Assembly: GCF_024397975.1 (NCBI RefSeq)
Contig: NZ_CP073745.1
Coordinates: forward strand, 2,940,501-3,004,500
DNA: 64,000 nt
From: Bacterioplanoides sp. SCSIO 12839
Lineage (GTDB): Bacteria > Pseudomonadota > Gammaproteobacteria > Pseudomonadales > Oceanobacteraceae
Direction of reading: 5' to 3'
Below, piece after piece: positions 56,943 through 64,000 of this stretch. Under the pieces are notes generated by a model. It was given only the letters and a program-made list of their open reading frames with translations, did no database searches and was not told the DNA's origin. Every line of letters starts with the position of its first letter. Positions within the stretch are counted from its first letter, which is position 1. A program made the position numbers and the translations under genes.

Positions 56943-57323
56943 ATGACTAAAGTTACTCGCTCAGGCACCCATCATTCAGCCACCCAGCACTCTGGTACGA
57001 CTGACTGGACTCCCATCCGTGAATCGTCATTACTCGATTTAGTCTCCCAATCCGTCAAACAGATGGATGACGAAGTCAGGCACCTCTGGAAAGCCGTTAA
57101 GCTGCCTCAACCGGAATTATGGCAACAACACCCCTGGGGCGATGAAGGATGCGGCTTCTGGGTCGTGGCGGTATTTGGCCGGACCTGTGTGTATTACAAC
57201 GACATCAGCGCCGGCTTTTGCCAAAGCACTTTTCGTCACTGGGGCAGCATTGACCGCTATACCAAAGACGACCCACGTCTAGAAGATTTATTAAGCCGCT
57301 GCCTGCTGACAGAAATCGCCTGA
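56943..57323 (+). CDS. Uncharacterised 126-residue protein, possibly Pho-regulated
   Basis: Soluble small protein without signal peptide or membrane segment. A Thr/Ser/His-rich N-terminus (about 1-25) leads to a compact region with several aromatic residues (WTPIRESSLLDLVSQSVKQM, GCGFWVVAVFGRTCVYYND, FRHWGSIDRYTKDD). I do not recognise the family. Codon use resembles the core genes, not the island. It was chosen to begin at ATG 56943; a longer frame would start inside the 93-bp repeat. The PHO-box-like site in front suggests expression under phosphate limitation. Its product is the first one beyond the island and probably followed putP before the insertion. Confidence 0.7.
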   Translation: MTKVTRSGTHHSATQHSGTTDWTPIRESSLLDLVSQSVKQMDDEVRHLWKAVKLPQPELWQQHPWGDEGCGFWVVAVFGRTCVYYNDISAGFCQSTFRHWGSIDRYTKDDPRLEDLLSRCLLTEIA

Positions 57324-57387
57324 TCGTCGCCCCTGCAATGCGACTCAGCAAACATCGGGCAACTAGCACAAAGACGACAAATCCAGT

Positions 57388-57435
57388 AAAATCGCGCGAC
57401 TTTTAGCCAGACCCATGTCGGGTTGGCGCGATTTT
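57388..57435 (+). other. Long hairpin between the 126-residue gene and nrdR
   Basis: Outer stem AAAATCGCGC (57388-57397) / GCGCGATTTT (57426-57435) and inner stem GCCAGACCC / GGGTTGGC (57406-57427) with one bulge. The end GCGCGATTTTAAAG gives only a short T run. It may be the terminator of the preceding gene or a leader structure of nrdR, whose start codon is 18 nt downstream. Confidence 0.55.
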
Positions 57436-57452
57436 AAAGCTCTTTACCAGTT

Positions 57453-57947
57453 ATGCGTTGCCCGTTTTGTTCACATCCGGATACCAAAGTTATCGATTCC
57501 CGTCTGATTGCAGATGGTGAACAAACACGCCGTCGCCGTGAGTGTATCGACTGTGGCGAACGTTTCACCACCTTTGAAAGCGCCGAACTGCTGATGCCTC
57601 GTATCGTCAAACAAGACGGTACCCGCGAACCTTTCAACGAAGACAAACTGCGCTCTGGTATCCAGCGTTCACTGGAGAAGCGCCCGGTGAGCGTTGAGGC
57701 CGTTGAAGCCGCCGTTTCCCGAATCAAACATGAATTACGCACCACCGGTGAACGCGAAATTGATAGCCGTGTGTTAGGCGAGTGTGTGATGAATGAGTTA
57801 CGTCAGCTGGATCAGGTGGCGTATGTTCGTTTTGCTTCGGTATATCGCAGTTTTCAGGATATTTCTGAGTTTCAGGCTGAAATTGAACGCATGGAACTGA
57901 GTCAACCGGTTGCCTGTAACCCGACCGGATGCAAGGGTAAGTCCTGA
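57453..57947 (+). CDS. nrdR: Transcriptional repressor NrdR
   Basis: ATP-cone repressor of ribonucleotide reductase genes. N-terminal zinc ribbon with four Cys ([15 protein letters not shown] and [16 protein letters not shown]) and an ATP-cone (about 49-140; [19 protein letters not shown]). The 164-residue length is standard. It heads the nrdR-rib operon, as in many gammaproteobacteria; its stop codon overlaps the ribD start (TGATG). Confidence 0.98.
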   Translation: MRCPFCSHPDTKVIDSRLIADGEQTRRRRECIDCGERFTTFESAELLMPRIVKQDGTREPFNEDKLRSGIQRSLEKRPVSVEAVEAAVSRIKHELRTTGEREIDSRVLGECVMNELRQLDQVAYVRFASVYRSFQDISEFQAEIERMELSQPVACNPTGCKGKS

Positions 57948-59089
57948 TGCTGGCCGACCGTGACTACATGGCGAAAGCATTACAGCTGGCACGCCTCGGT
58001 TTGTATTCCACCAGCCCGAATCCACGGGTCGGCTGTGTGCTGGTCAAAGACGGTGAAATCATTGGTGAAGGCTGGCATCAAAAAGCTGGCGAAGGCCACG
58101 CCGAGGTCAATGCGTTACGTGCTGCCGGAAAAAACGCCGAAGGCGCCACCGCCTACGTAACGCTGGAACCTTGCTCTCACTTTGGCCGCACACCACCGTG
58201 TGCTAAGGGCTTGATTGATGCGGGTATCGTACGGGTTGTGGGTGCCACAACGGACCCAAACCCGCAGGTCGCCGGGCGTGGTTACAACATGCTGCGCGAC
58301 GCAGGTATTGAGGTGGTTGAATCCTGCCTGCAAGCAGAAGCTGAAGCAATTAACATCGGTTTTATGCAACGCATGCGCACGGGCTTGCCCTATGTTCGGG
58401 CGAAACTGGCACAAAGTCTGGATGGTCGTACTGCCATGGCCAGTGGTGAAAGCCAGTGGATTACCGGCCCGCAGGCACGCCAGGATGTACAACGTTTGCG
58501 TGCCCGCTCCTGTGCCATTATCACCGGTGTGGATTCGGTATTAATCGATGACCCGTCGATGACGGTAAGACCTGAGGAAACGGGAATCGAACAAGAGGCA
58601 CGCTTATGGCGCCAGCCTCTGCGTGTGGTGATTGATGGTCAGAACCGCTTACCGTCAGACGCTAAGCTGCTACAACAAAACGGCGATATTCTGGTTGCCA
58701 CGCTGGCTGAACCAGAATCTAAACCCGAACGCCCTGCTAATAGTGGTTCGCTGAACTACTGGGTATCACCACAAACAGATAAAGAGCCTGACCGTAGTAA
58801 AGTCGACCTGAGCGCACTGATGCGTTATCTCGGTGAGCAAGGCCATAACGAAATTCTGGTCGAAAGTGGCGCCCAGCTGGCTGGGGCTTTTGCCGCACAC
58901 AACCTGATTAACGAGCTGGTGTTGTATTGCGCCCCGACCCTGTTAGGGAGCAACGCCAAACCACTGCTATCCTTAGATTTCAGTGAAATGAAGCAACAGA
59001 TTCGCTGGCACTGGCAGGACGTGCGTATGGTTGGCAATGACCTGCGCCTGACGCTTACTCCTTCAACGCCAGCACCTGAAGAGAACTAG
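57947..59089 (+). CDS. ribD: Bifunctional riboflavin deaminase/reductase RibD
   Basis: Second and third steps of riboflavin synthesis. N-terminal deaminase (about 1-145) with the zinc site HAEVNAL and PCSHFGRTPPC; C-terminal NADPH-dependent reductase (about 150-370) with RAKLAQSLDGRTAMASGESQ and ILVESGAQLAGAF. 380 residues, slightly longer than E. coli RibD. The start overlaps the nrdR stop, and ribE begins immediately after its stop, giving a tight operon. Confidence 0.97.
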   Translation: MLADRDYMAKALQLARLGLYSTSPNPRVGCVLVKDGEIIGEGWHQKAGEGHAEVNALRAAGKNAEGATAYVTLEPCSHFGRTPPCAKGLIDAGIVRVVGATTDPNPQVAGRGYNMLRDAGIEVVESCLQAEAEAINIGFMQRMRTGLPYVRAKLAQSLDGRTAMASGESQWITGPQARQDVQRLRARSCAIITGVDSVLIDDPSMTVRPEETGIEQEARLWRQPLRVVIDGQNRLPSDAKLLQQNGDILVATLAEPESKPERPANSGSLNYWVSPQTDKEPDRSKVDLSALMRYLGEQGHNEILVESGAQLAGAFAAHNLINELVLYCAPTLLGSNAKPLLSLDFSEMKQQIRWHWQDVRMVGNDLRLTLTPSTPAPEEN

Positions 59090-59755
59090 ATGTTTACCGG
59101 AATTATTGAAGCGGTTGGCTCAGTTGCCAGCGTTGAAAACAAACAAGGCGATTTACGCCTGCGCATCCACACCGGATCACTGGATCTGGCAGATGTAAAA
59201 CTGGGTGACAGCATCGCCACCAACGGCGTGTGTTTAACCGTGGTAGAACTGCCGGGTGATGGTTTTGTTGCCGATGTATCACGCGAGTCTCTGGCACATA
59301 CCCAAATTGGTAGCTGGGGCAAAGGCACCGCGGTTAATCTGGAAAAAGCCATGATGCCAACCACACGCATGGGCGGCCATATCGTTACCGGTCATGTCGA
59401 TGGTTTAGGCACGATTAAAAAGCGTAACGCCGATGCCCGTTCCATCCAGTTTGTGATCGAACCACCGGCGAATCTGAAAAAATACATTGCGGCGAAGGGC
59501 TCGATCACGGTTGATGGTGTCAGCCTGACGGCCAACGCCCTTAACCCGCAAGGGTTTGAGTTGAACATTGTTCCGCACACTGCGGAAGAAACCACGCTGT
59601 ACGCTGCCAAAGAAGGCCAGCAAGTTCACCTCGAAGTTGATATTATCGCGCGCTACTTAGAACAGCTGCTGGCTGGTGGTAAAGACAGCGCAGCACAGAC
59701 CACACAAAGTGGCATCGACCAGGCATTCCTGGCGAAAAACGGTTTCTGGAAATAG
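59090..59755 (+). CDS. ribE: Riboflavin synthase alpha chain
   Basis: Dismutates two 6,7-dimethyl-8-ribityllumazines to riboflavin. The 221-residue protein shows the internal two-domain repeat: [12 protein letters not shown] … GVCLTVVEL in the first half and [12 protein letters not shown] … [13 protein letters not shown] in the second. Called ribE here following E. coli naming (ribC in other schemes). The ATG follows the ribD stop directly. Confidence 0.97.
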   Translation: MFTGIIEAVGSVASVENKQGDLRLRIHTGSLDLADVKLGDSIATNGVCLTVVELPGDGFVADVSRESLAHTQIGSWGKGTAVNLEKAMMPTTRMGGHIVTGHVDGLGTIKKRNADARSIQFVIEPPANLKKYIAAKGSITVDGVSLTANALNPQGFELNIVPHTAEETTLYAAKEGQQVHLEVDIIARYLEQLLAGGKDSAAQTTQSGIDQAFLAKNGFWK

Positions 59756-59764
59756 GTGAGCAAC

Positions 59765-60880
59765 ATGCCCCTGAATAAGATCGAAGACATTATTGAAGAT
59801 ATCCGCAACGGTAAAATGGTTATCCTGATGGATGACGAAGACCGTGAGAACGAAGGTGACATCATTGTTGCAGCGGAGAAAGTAACCCCTGAAATCATCA
59901 ACTTCATGGCCACCGAAGCCCGTGGCTTGATTTGCTTAACCTTAAGCGGTGAGCGTTGTGATTTCTTAGGTTTACCATCCATGGTGGCGGGCAACGGTGC
60001 GAAGTTCTCCACGCCATTCACGGTGTCGATTGAAGCGGCTGAAGGCGTAACCACAGGTATTTCTGCTGCTGATCGCGCCCGCACCATTCAGGTTGCGGTT
60101 GATGCCACCAGCAAACCAGAAGACATCGTACAACCGGGTCATATCTTCCCGTTGCGCGCTCGTCCGGGTGGTGTATTAAGCCGTGCAGGTCATACCGAAG
60201 CTGGTTGCGATCTGGCGCGCTTAGCGGGTTTAACACCGTCATCAGCAATCGTTGAAATCATGAATGCCGACGGCACCATGGCGCGCCGTCCGGATCTGGA
60301 AGTGTTTGCCGAAAAGCACGGTATTAAAATCGGTACCATCGCCGATTTGATTCACTATCGCATCGCCAACGAAAAAACCGTTGAGCTGACCAGCAAAGAT
60401 TCGGTACACACTGAGTTTGGTGAATTCCAGCTGCATACCTTTAAAGACAGCATCCAGAATGAAACCCACCTGGCACTGACCATGGGTGACATTAATGAAG
60501 ACGACGCCACCGTTGTGCGGGTACAAACCACCAATACCTTGCGTGACACATTAGGGATTCGTAAAGCCGATTCTGAAAGCTGGTCTTCTACCAAAGCCAT
60601 GGCAAAAATTGCTGAAGAAGGCAAAGGTGTTCTGGTTCTGTTGTCTGCAGGTCAGCAAGAAAATATTTGTGACAGCATGGACCAGCATTTTGGTCGTGTG
60701 CGTCCGCAACGCAGCCCGAACACTGACAGTTCCGGTGCGTTCCTGACCATTGGTACCGGTTCACAGATTCTGCGCGATTTAGGCGTGAAAAAAATGAAAC
60801 TGCTGAGCAGTGAAACCCGTTACGCGGGCCTGTCAGGGTTTGATTTGGAAATTGAAGAGTATTTGCCGTACTCAGAATAA
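59765..60880 (+). CDS. ribBA: 3,4-dihydroxy-2-butanone 4-phosphate synthase with degenerate GTP cyclohydrolase II-like domain
   Basis: N-terminal RibB domain (about 1-200) is intact: [47 protein letters not shown]. The C-terminal domain (about 205-371) is RibA-like ([15 protein letters not shown]) but the zinc/catalytic stretch with its three cysteines (CLTGD…RCDCG type) is absent; the matching region reads [14 protein letters not shown]. It therefore probably makes only dihydroxybutanone phosphate, as thought for similar Pseudomonas proteins, and a separate RibA is expected elsewhere. ATG at 59765 was chosen because AGGTGAG precedes it; GTG 59756 is the alternative. Confidence 0.93.
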   Translation: MPLNKIEDIIEDIRNGKMVILMDDEDRENEGDIIVAAEKVTPEIINFMATEARGLICLTLSGERCDFLGLPSMVAGNGAKFSTPFTVSIEAAEGVTTGISAADRARTIQVAVDATSKPEDIVQPGHIFPLRARPGGVLSRAGHTEAGCDLARLAGLTPSSAIVEIMNADGTMARRPDLEVFAEKHGIKIGTIADLIHYRIANEKTVELTSKDSVHTEFGEFQLHTFKDSIQNETHLALTMGDINEDDATVVRVQTTNTLRDTLGIRKADSESWSSTKAMAKIAEEGKGVLVLLSAGQQENICDSMDQHFGRVRPQRSPNTDSSGAFLTIGTGSQILRDLGVKKMKLLSSETRYAGLSGFDLEIEEYLPYSE

Positions 60881-60904
60881 GAGGCCGAGTAAGTATTCAA
60901 ATTC

Positions 60905-61014
60905 GATTCCCAAGCATATTTATTTCGAGCGACACGCGGTAAATACATCCATGTACGCTCGGCTACCGCATCCCTGCGGTAGACGGTCGCCTGAAATAAA
61001 TATCCTTCGGAATC
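60905..61014. repeat. Structured dispersed repeat, copy C (inverted orientation)
   Basis: 110-bp element starting 25 nt after ribBA. Outer arms of 29 nt (60905-60933 and 60986-61014) pair at 25 positions. Inside lie hairpins TACATCCATGTA (60944-60955) and TACCGCATCCCTGCGGTA (60964-60981). On the minus strand its core runs in the same order as copy B: hairpin with AGGGAT loop, spacer, hairpin with TGGA loop, then ACCGCGTGTC. Confidence 0.8.
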
Positions 61015-61052
61015 TTTAACACCAGACAATGCAAAAAAGTTTAGCGTTGTCA

Positions 61053-61162
61053 GCTGCAGTATTAGGTTATTACCAGCAGACCTTGCGATGACAGGATGTC
61101 ATCGAAGAGCCTACAGGGACGTATTCACGGCGTGTCTGTCGGTAATGACCTTGTACTGCAGC
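61053..61162. repeat. Structured dispersed repeat, copy B
   Basis: 110-bp element ending 30 nt before ribH. Outer arms of 29 nt (61053-61081 and 61134-61162) pair at 24 positions. Inside lie hairpins GATGACAGGATGTCATC (61087-61103) and TACAGGGACGTA (61112-61123), then CACGGCGTGTC. It is in inverted orientation to copy C, 38 bp away, so the pair splits ribBA from ribH. Confidence 0.8.
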
Positions 61163-61192
61163 TTTAGAATTTATTTGAACGAGAGTAAAACC

Positions 61193-61666
61193 ATGAGCTT
61201 AGAAATTATCGAAGGTGATTTAACTCCAAACGACGGTAAATACGCCATTGTAGTGGGTCGTTGGAATGCATTTGTTGTAGAGAGCCTGTTAGAAGGCGCA
61301 GTCGATTCTTTAACCCGCCACGGTGTGGATATCGAAAATATCACGGTGATTCGTGTTCCGGGTGCCATGGAAATTCCTCTGGCGACTAAAAAAGTAGCCG
61401 ACAGCGGTAAATACGACGCCATCATCACTCTGGGCGCTGTGATTCGTGGTGGTACGCCACACTTTGAATACGTTTCAGCTGAGTGCACCAAAGGTCTGGG
61501 CCAGGTTTCTCTGCAGTCTGGTATTCCGGTTTCATTCGGTGTACTGACCGTCGATTCAATTGAGCAAGCCATTGAGCGTTCAGGCACTAAAGCCGGTAAC
61601 AAAGGCGAAGAAGCAGCAATGTCCGCCTTTGAGATGGTTAACCTGATCAAAGCTCTGGAGGCGTAA
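61193..61666 (+). CDS. ribH: 6,7-dimethyl-8-ribityllumazine synthase
   Basis: Penultimate step of riboflavin synthesis, forming icosahedral or decameric assemblies. 157 residues with the family motifs [44 protein letters not shown] and [19 protein letters not shown], including the catalytic His in [12 protein letters not shown] at 61193 is chosen; a longer frame from 61088 would lie within the dispersed repeat. Followed 5 bp later by nusB. Confidence 0.97.
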   Translation: MSLEIIEGDLTPNDGKYAIVVGRWNAFVVESLLEGAVDSLTRHGVDIENITVIRVPGAMEIPLATKKVADSGKYDAIITLGAVIRGGTPHFEYVSAECTKGLGQVSLQSGIPVSFGVLTVDSIEQAIERSGTKAGNKGEEAAMSAFEMVNLIKALEA

Positions 61667-61671
61667 GCCCG

Positions 61672-62163
61672 ATGTCCAGCACTCCCAATCAATCCGCCCG
61701 TGGAAACCATCAGGGCGGAAAAAAATCCAGCCCGGCTGCACGTCGTAAAGCACGACGTTTTGCCGTACAAGCCATTTACCAATGGCAACTGGCTGGCGCA
61801 AACCTGGCTGCCATTGAAGCTGAGTTTCGTACCGATAACGACATGAGCAAAGTGGATCTGGAATATTTCCACGACATTCTGCATGGAGTGCCGCGCGAGA
61901 AAGCCGACCTGGACAAAAAAATTGAGCCTCTGCTGGATCGTCGCTTAGATGAACTCACGCCGGTAGAACTGGCCATTTTACGTCTGGGCGCGTATGAAAT
62001 GGTGCACCGTATCGATGTGCCTTATAAAGTGGTCATCAACGAATCGGTTGAGCTGGCTAAAACCTTTGGTGCAACCGACGGCCACAAATACGTCAACGGC
62101 ATTCTGGATAAATTAGCCCAGCGTGATCGTATGGTCGAAATTCGCGGCCATAAAAAATCTTGA
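61672..62163 (+). CDS. nusB: Transcription antitermination protein NusB
   Basis: All-helical protein that binds boxA RNA with NusE (S10) in rRNA antitermination. 163 residues: a basic N-terminal extension ([18 protein letters not shown]), then [46 protein letters not shown] and [12 protein letters not shown]. Position after ribH is the common gammaproteobacterial order. Confidence 0.97.
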   Translation: MSSTPNQSARGNHQGGKKSSPAARRKARRFAVQAIYQWQLAGANLAAIEAEFRTDNDMSKVDLEYFHDILHGVPREKADLDKKIEPLLDRRLDELTPVELAILRLGAYEMVHRIDVPYKVVINESVELAKTFGATDGHKYVNGILDKLAQRDRMVEIRGHKKS

Positions 62164-62187
62164 TTCTGTAACGGGAACAAGATTTCG

Positions 62188-63153
62188 ATGAGCAAAAAAA
62201 CAACGGACACCTCATCCAACCGTATCGGTGAATTTGAATTAATTCGCCGTTTTTTTTGCTCTGACTTCCCCTCCTCCTCCGATACCGTCATTGCCATTGG
62301 TGATGATGCGTCCGTTATAAAACCACCGGCAAATACTGAACTTGTTCAGAGTATTGATACTCAGGTGGCCGATGTGCATTTTCCGGCAACAGCTCCGGCT
62401 CATTTAATTGCGCAACGAGCGCTGCGCTGTGCTGTTAGTGATTTAGCTGCTATGGGGGCAAACCCGCAGGGGTTTCATCTGGCGTTAACGCTACCCGAAT
62501 CTGACGCCGACTGGTTAAAAGACTTTTCTGACAGTTTAAAAAAAGCCGCTCATGAATTAAATATTGCATTAATGGGTGGTGATACCACACGCGGCAAACA
62601 ACTTGTGATTTCGGTGGCAGTTCAGGGTTGGGTAGCGCTGAATCAGCATGGTAACAGTCAGGCACTGACTCGCAGCGGCGCACAAGCCGGTGATGCGATT
62701 TATTGCTCCGGCCCAATTGGCGCTGCAGCACTGGCTTTACCTCAAGTATTACACAATCCGGCGGATATTTCCGGGTTTGCACAGGCTTATTATTTTCCCC
62801 AAGTGCATTTATCACTGGGGCAACAACTGCTGAACATTGCCAGCAGCTGCATGGATATTTCTGACGGCTTATTACAAGACGCTGGTCATATTGCTCGCTC
62901 ATCCGAGCTGGTATTGGAAATTGATCCGGAAAAAATCCAATATGCAGATCCGCAAAAAAAACAACAATGCCTGACCGGTGGCGATGATTATCAGCTGTTA
63001 TTTACCAGTCAAAACACAAATGCCATCGCTGAGCTGCAACAGCAATTCCCCACAATACATCAGATCGGCGTCTGTAAAAAAGGCCCGGCGAATGTGATCC
63101 TAACCGGGCCTTTTTCAGACATAACAGCAACATCCGGATTCAGTCATTTCTGA
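62188..63153 (+). CDS. thiL: Thiamine-monophosphate kinase
   Basis: Phosphorylates thiamine monophosphate to the diphosphate cofactor. 321 residues with AIGDDASVIKPP, RCAVSDLAAMGANPQGF, MGGDTTRGKQLVISV, CMDISDGLLQDAGHIA and GGDDYQLLF, all characteristic of the PurM-like fold family. The last 75 nt contain a strong bidirectional terminator-like hairpin (63076-63115), upstream of the stop codon. Full length for the family, so the end is probably right. Confidence 0.96.
   Translation: MSKKTTDTSSNRIGEFELIRRFFCSDFPSSSDTVIAIGDDASVIKPPANTELVQSIDTQVADVHFPATAPAHLIAQRALRCAVSDLAAMGANPQGFHLALTLPESDADWLKDFSDSLKKAAHELNIALMGGDTTRGKQLVISVAVQGWVALNQHGNSQALTRSGAQAGDAIYCSGPIGAAALALPQVLHNPADISGFAQAYYFPQVHLSLGQQLLNIASSCMDISDGLLQDAGHIARSSELVLEIDPEKIQYADPQKKQQCLTGGDDYQLLFTSQNTNAIAELQQQFPTIHQIGVCKKGPANVILTGPFSDITATSGFSHF
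63076..63115 (-). terminator. Terminator hairpin inside the 3' end of thiL
   Basis: Stem AAAAAGGCCCGG / CCGGGCCTTTTT (12 bp) with a 15-nt loop. On the minus strand GGGCC is followed by six T, placed about 54 nt after the stop of the convergent RND gene, so it should end that leftward transcript. The plus strand also has GGGCC with five T, although thiL's stop codon is still 35 nt ahead. Confidence 0.8.
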
Positions 63154-63168
63154 TTTCCGGGTGTTGGG

Positions 63169-64000
63169 TTATTTAGAGTGTTGATTTAACGAAGCACTGC
63201 GCCATAAATAATAAATCACGGGCAACACAACCAGAGTCAGTAATAAGGCACTAATTGTCCCTCCGATCATGGGCGCGGCAATTCGGCTCATCACCTCAGA
63301 CCCTGTACCGCCTGAGTACAATACTGGCAATAAACCAATCGCAATCGTGGCTACTGTCATGGCGATGGGGCGCAAACGCAACCCTGCTCCCTGAATAACC
63401 GCTTGTTGCAGCTGTGCTTTTTCTAAGCAACGTGTCTCTGTTTTTGCCTGCTGTAGCGCTTGTTGATAAGCCTGATTTAAATACACCAGCATAATCACTC
63501 CAATTTCGACAGCAACACCCGCCAGAGCAATAAAGCCCACACCAACGGCGACGGAAAAATTAAAATCCAGCCACCACATAAGCCACAAACCACCTACAAG
63601 TGATAATGGTAGTGTCAATAATATCATCATCACTTCAGCTATGCGGCCAAAACTCAAAAACAATAAAATAGTAATGATCAACAGTGTAAGCGGCACCACA
63701 TAATTCAGTTTTTGTTCCGCTCGAAGCAGGTATTCATATTGCCCAGCCCAATTGATTGAATAGCCTGCAGGAAGATCAATAGTTTTATCGCCCAAGGCTG
63801 TCTCAATCACCTGTTGTGCTTGTTGAACATACTGCCCCAAATCAACACCCTGAATATCAATAAACAACCAGCCATTAATCCGGCCATTTTCACTTTTAAT
63901 CATTGCCGGGCCGGGTTTAATTTCGATCTCAGCAATTTCTGCTAAGCGTATTACCTGCCCATGCGTTGTAATAAGCGGAAGCTCTTTTAATGTTGATAAC
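63169..64000 (-). CDS. RND efflux transporter, CusA/CzcA (HME) type, 3' part only
   Basis: C-terminal ~276 residues of an inner-membrane heavy-metal-type RND pump; the frame stays open to the right window edge (reads LSTLKELPLITTHGQVIRLA at the edge), so the first part lies outside. Visible: the periplasmic subdomain piece with EIEIKPGPAMIKSENGRINGW, then membrane helices (VPLTLLIITILLFLSFG, VGFIALAGVAVEIGVIML) and the conserved GLRLRPIAMTVATIAIGLLPVL. It should pair with an adaptor and outer-membrane channel and export Cu/Ag or Zn/Co/Cd; the metal cannot be told from this part. Ends 15 bp from the thiL stop. Confidence 0.93.
   Translation of the reverse strand, partial: LSTLKELPLITTHGQVIRLAEIAEIEIKPGPAMIKSENGRINGWLFIDIQGVDLGQYVQQAQQVIETALGDKTIDLPAGYSINWAGQYEYLLRAEQKLNYVVPLTLLIITILLFLSFGRIAEVMMILLTLPLSLVGGLWLMWWLDFNFSVAVGVGFIALAGVAVEIGVIMLVYLNQAYQQALQQAKTETRCLEKAQLQQAVIQGAGLRLRPIAMTVATIAIGLLPVLYSGGTGSEVMSRIAAPMIGGTISALLLTLVVLPVIYYLWRSASLNQHSK

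Noticed and set aside
60881-61192. FMN riboswitch between ribBA and ribH
   Set aside because: The conserved RFN core sequences are absent; the structure is explained by two copies of the dispersed repeat.
61171-61884. Leftward 237-residue frame over ribH and nusB
   Set aside because: It is the shadow of two well-supported genes on the other strand.
1-64000. tRNA or rRNA genes
   Set aside because: No cloverleaf, T-loop signature or rRNA segment was recognised by eye; a tRNAscan run would be decisive.

Overview
The window looks like chromosomal DNA of a marine gammaproteobacterium, most likely a member of the Oceanospirillales (Thalassolituus/Oceanobacter-like; this is inference from protein character and gene order, no database was searched). 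Several blocks reproduce Pseudomonas-type gene order: orn / rsgA / motB-motA / HDOD / rhdA / psd / (PilZ-like gene) / fimX / serB; uvrA / MFS / ssb; and nrdR-ribD-ribE-ribBA-ribH-nusB-thiL.

Layout. 0-16 kb: RNA turnover and ribosome assembly (orn, rsgA), flagellar stator (motAB), an HDOD protein, rhodanese, phosphatidylserine decarboxylase, a complete EF-P beta-lysylation set (epmA, efp, epmB) inserted in the block, then a PilZ-like protein, a degenerate FimX-like protein and serB with an unannotatable-by-length 56-residue gene upstream. 16-23 kb: a membrane protein with a cyclase-like domain, a tandem duplication of an outer-membrane protein + small PstS-like periplasmic protein pair, a nitroreductase/LysR pair and a DTW-domain tRNA modification enzyme. 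23-37 kb: uvrA, a CsgD/VpsT-type LuxR regulator, MFS exporter, ssb, a FAH-family hydrolase, a PilZ protein, ettA, a very large PAS-GGDEF-EAL protein and a periplasmic solute-binding protein. 37-45 kb: glyA and a proline-use cluster (AraC regulator, putA without its N-terminal DNA-binding domain, putP).

45-57 kb is the accessory part: an AT-richer 11.9 kb segment placed exactly after putP and bounded by two 93-bp direct repeats (44739-44831 and 56746-56838, 89/93 identical) that consist of the last codons of putP, its stop codon and its downstream hairpins. It holds one leftward operon of three giant exported proteins (about 997, 1567 and 1026 residues) and one 90-residue zinc-ribbon membrane protein. 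The giants combine an alpha/alpha-toroid plus carboxypeptidase-regulatory repeats, an IgGFc-binding-like domain plus Ca-binding repeats and Ig/CARDB-like domains, and a transglutaminase-like fold whose catalytic Cys is Ala followed by a hydrophobic C-terminus. No recombinase is present. This is the best candidate for an undescribed system here.

57-64 kb: a gene behind a three-repeat PHO-box-like site, then nrdR and the riboflavin/nusB/thiL operon, and the 3' part of an RND efflux pump gene cut by the window edge. Three copies of one structured dispersed repeat (30541-30655, 60905-61014, 61053-61162) occupy intergenic spaces, two of them between ribBA and ribH. A recurring theme is c-di-GMP: a PilZ protein, a PilZ-like protein, a FimX-like protein, a VpsT-like regulator and a GGDEF-EAL enzyme lie within 27 kb.
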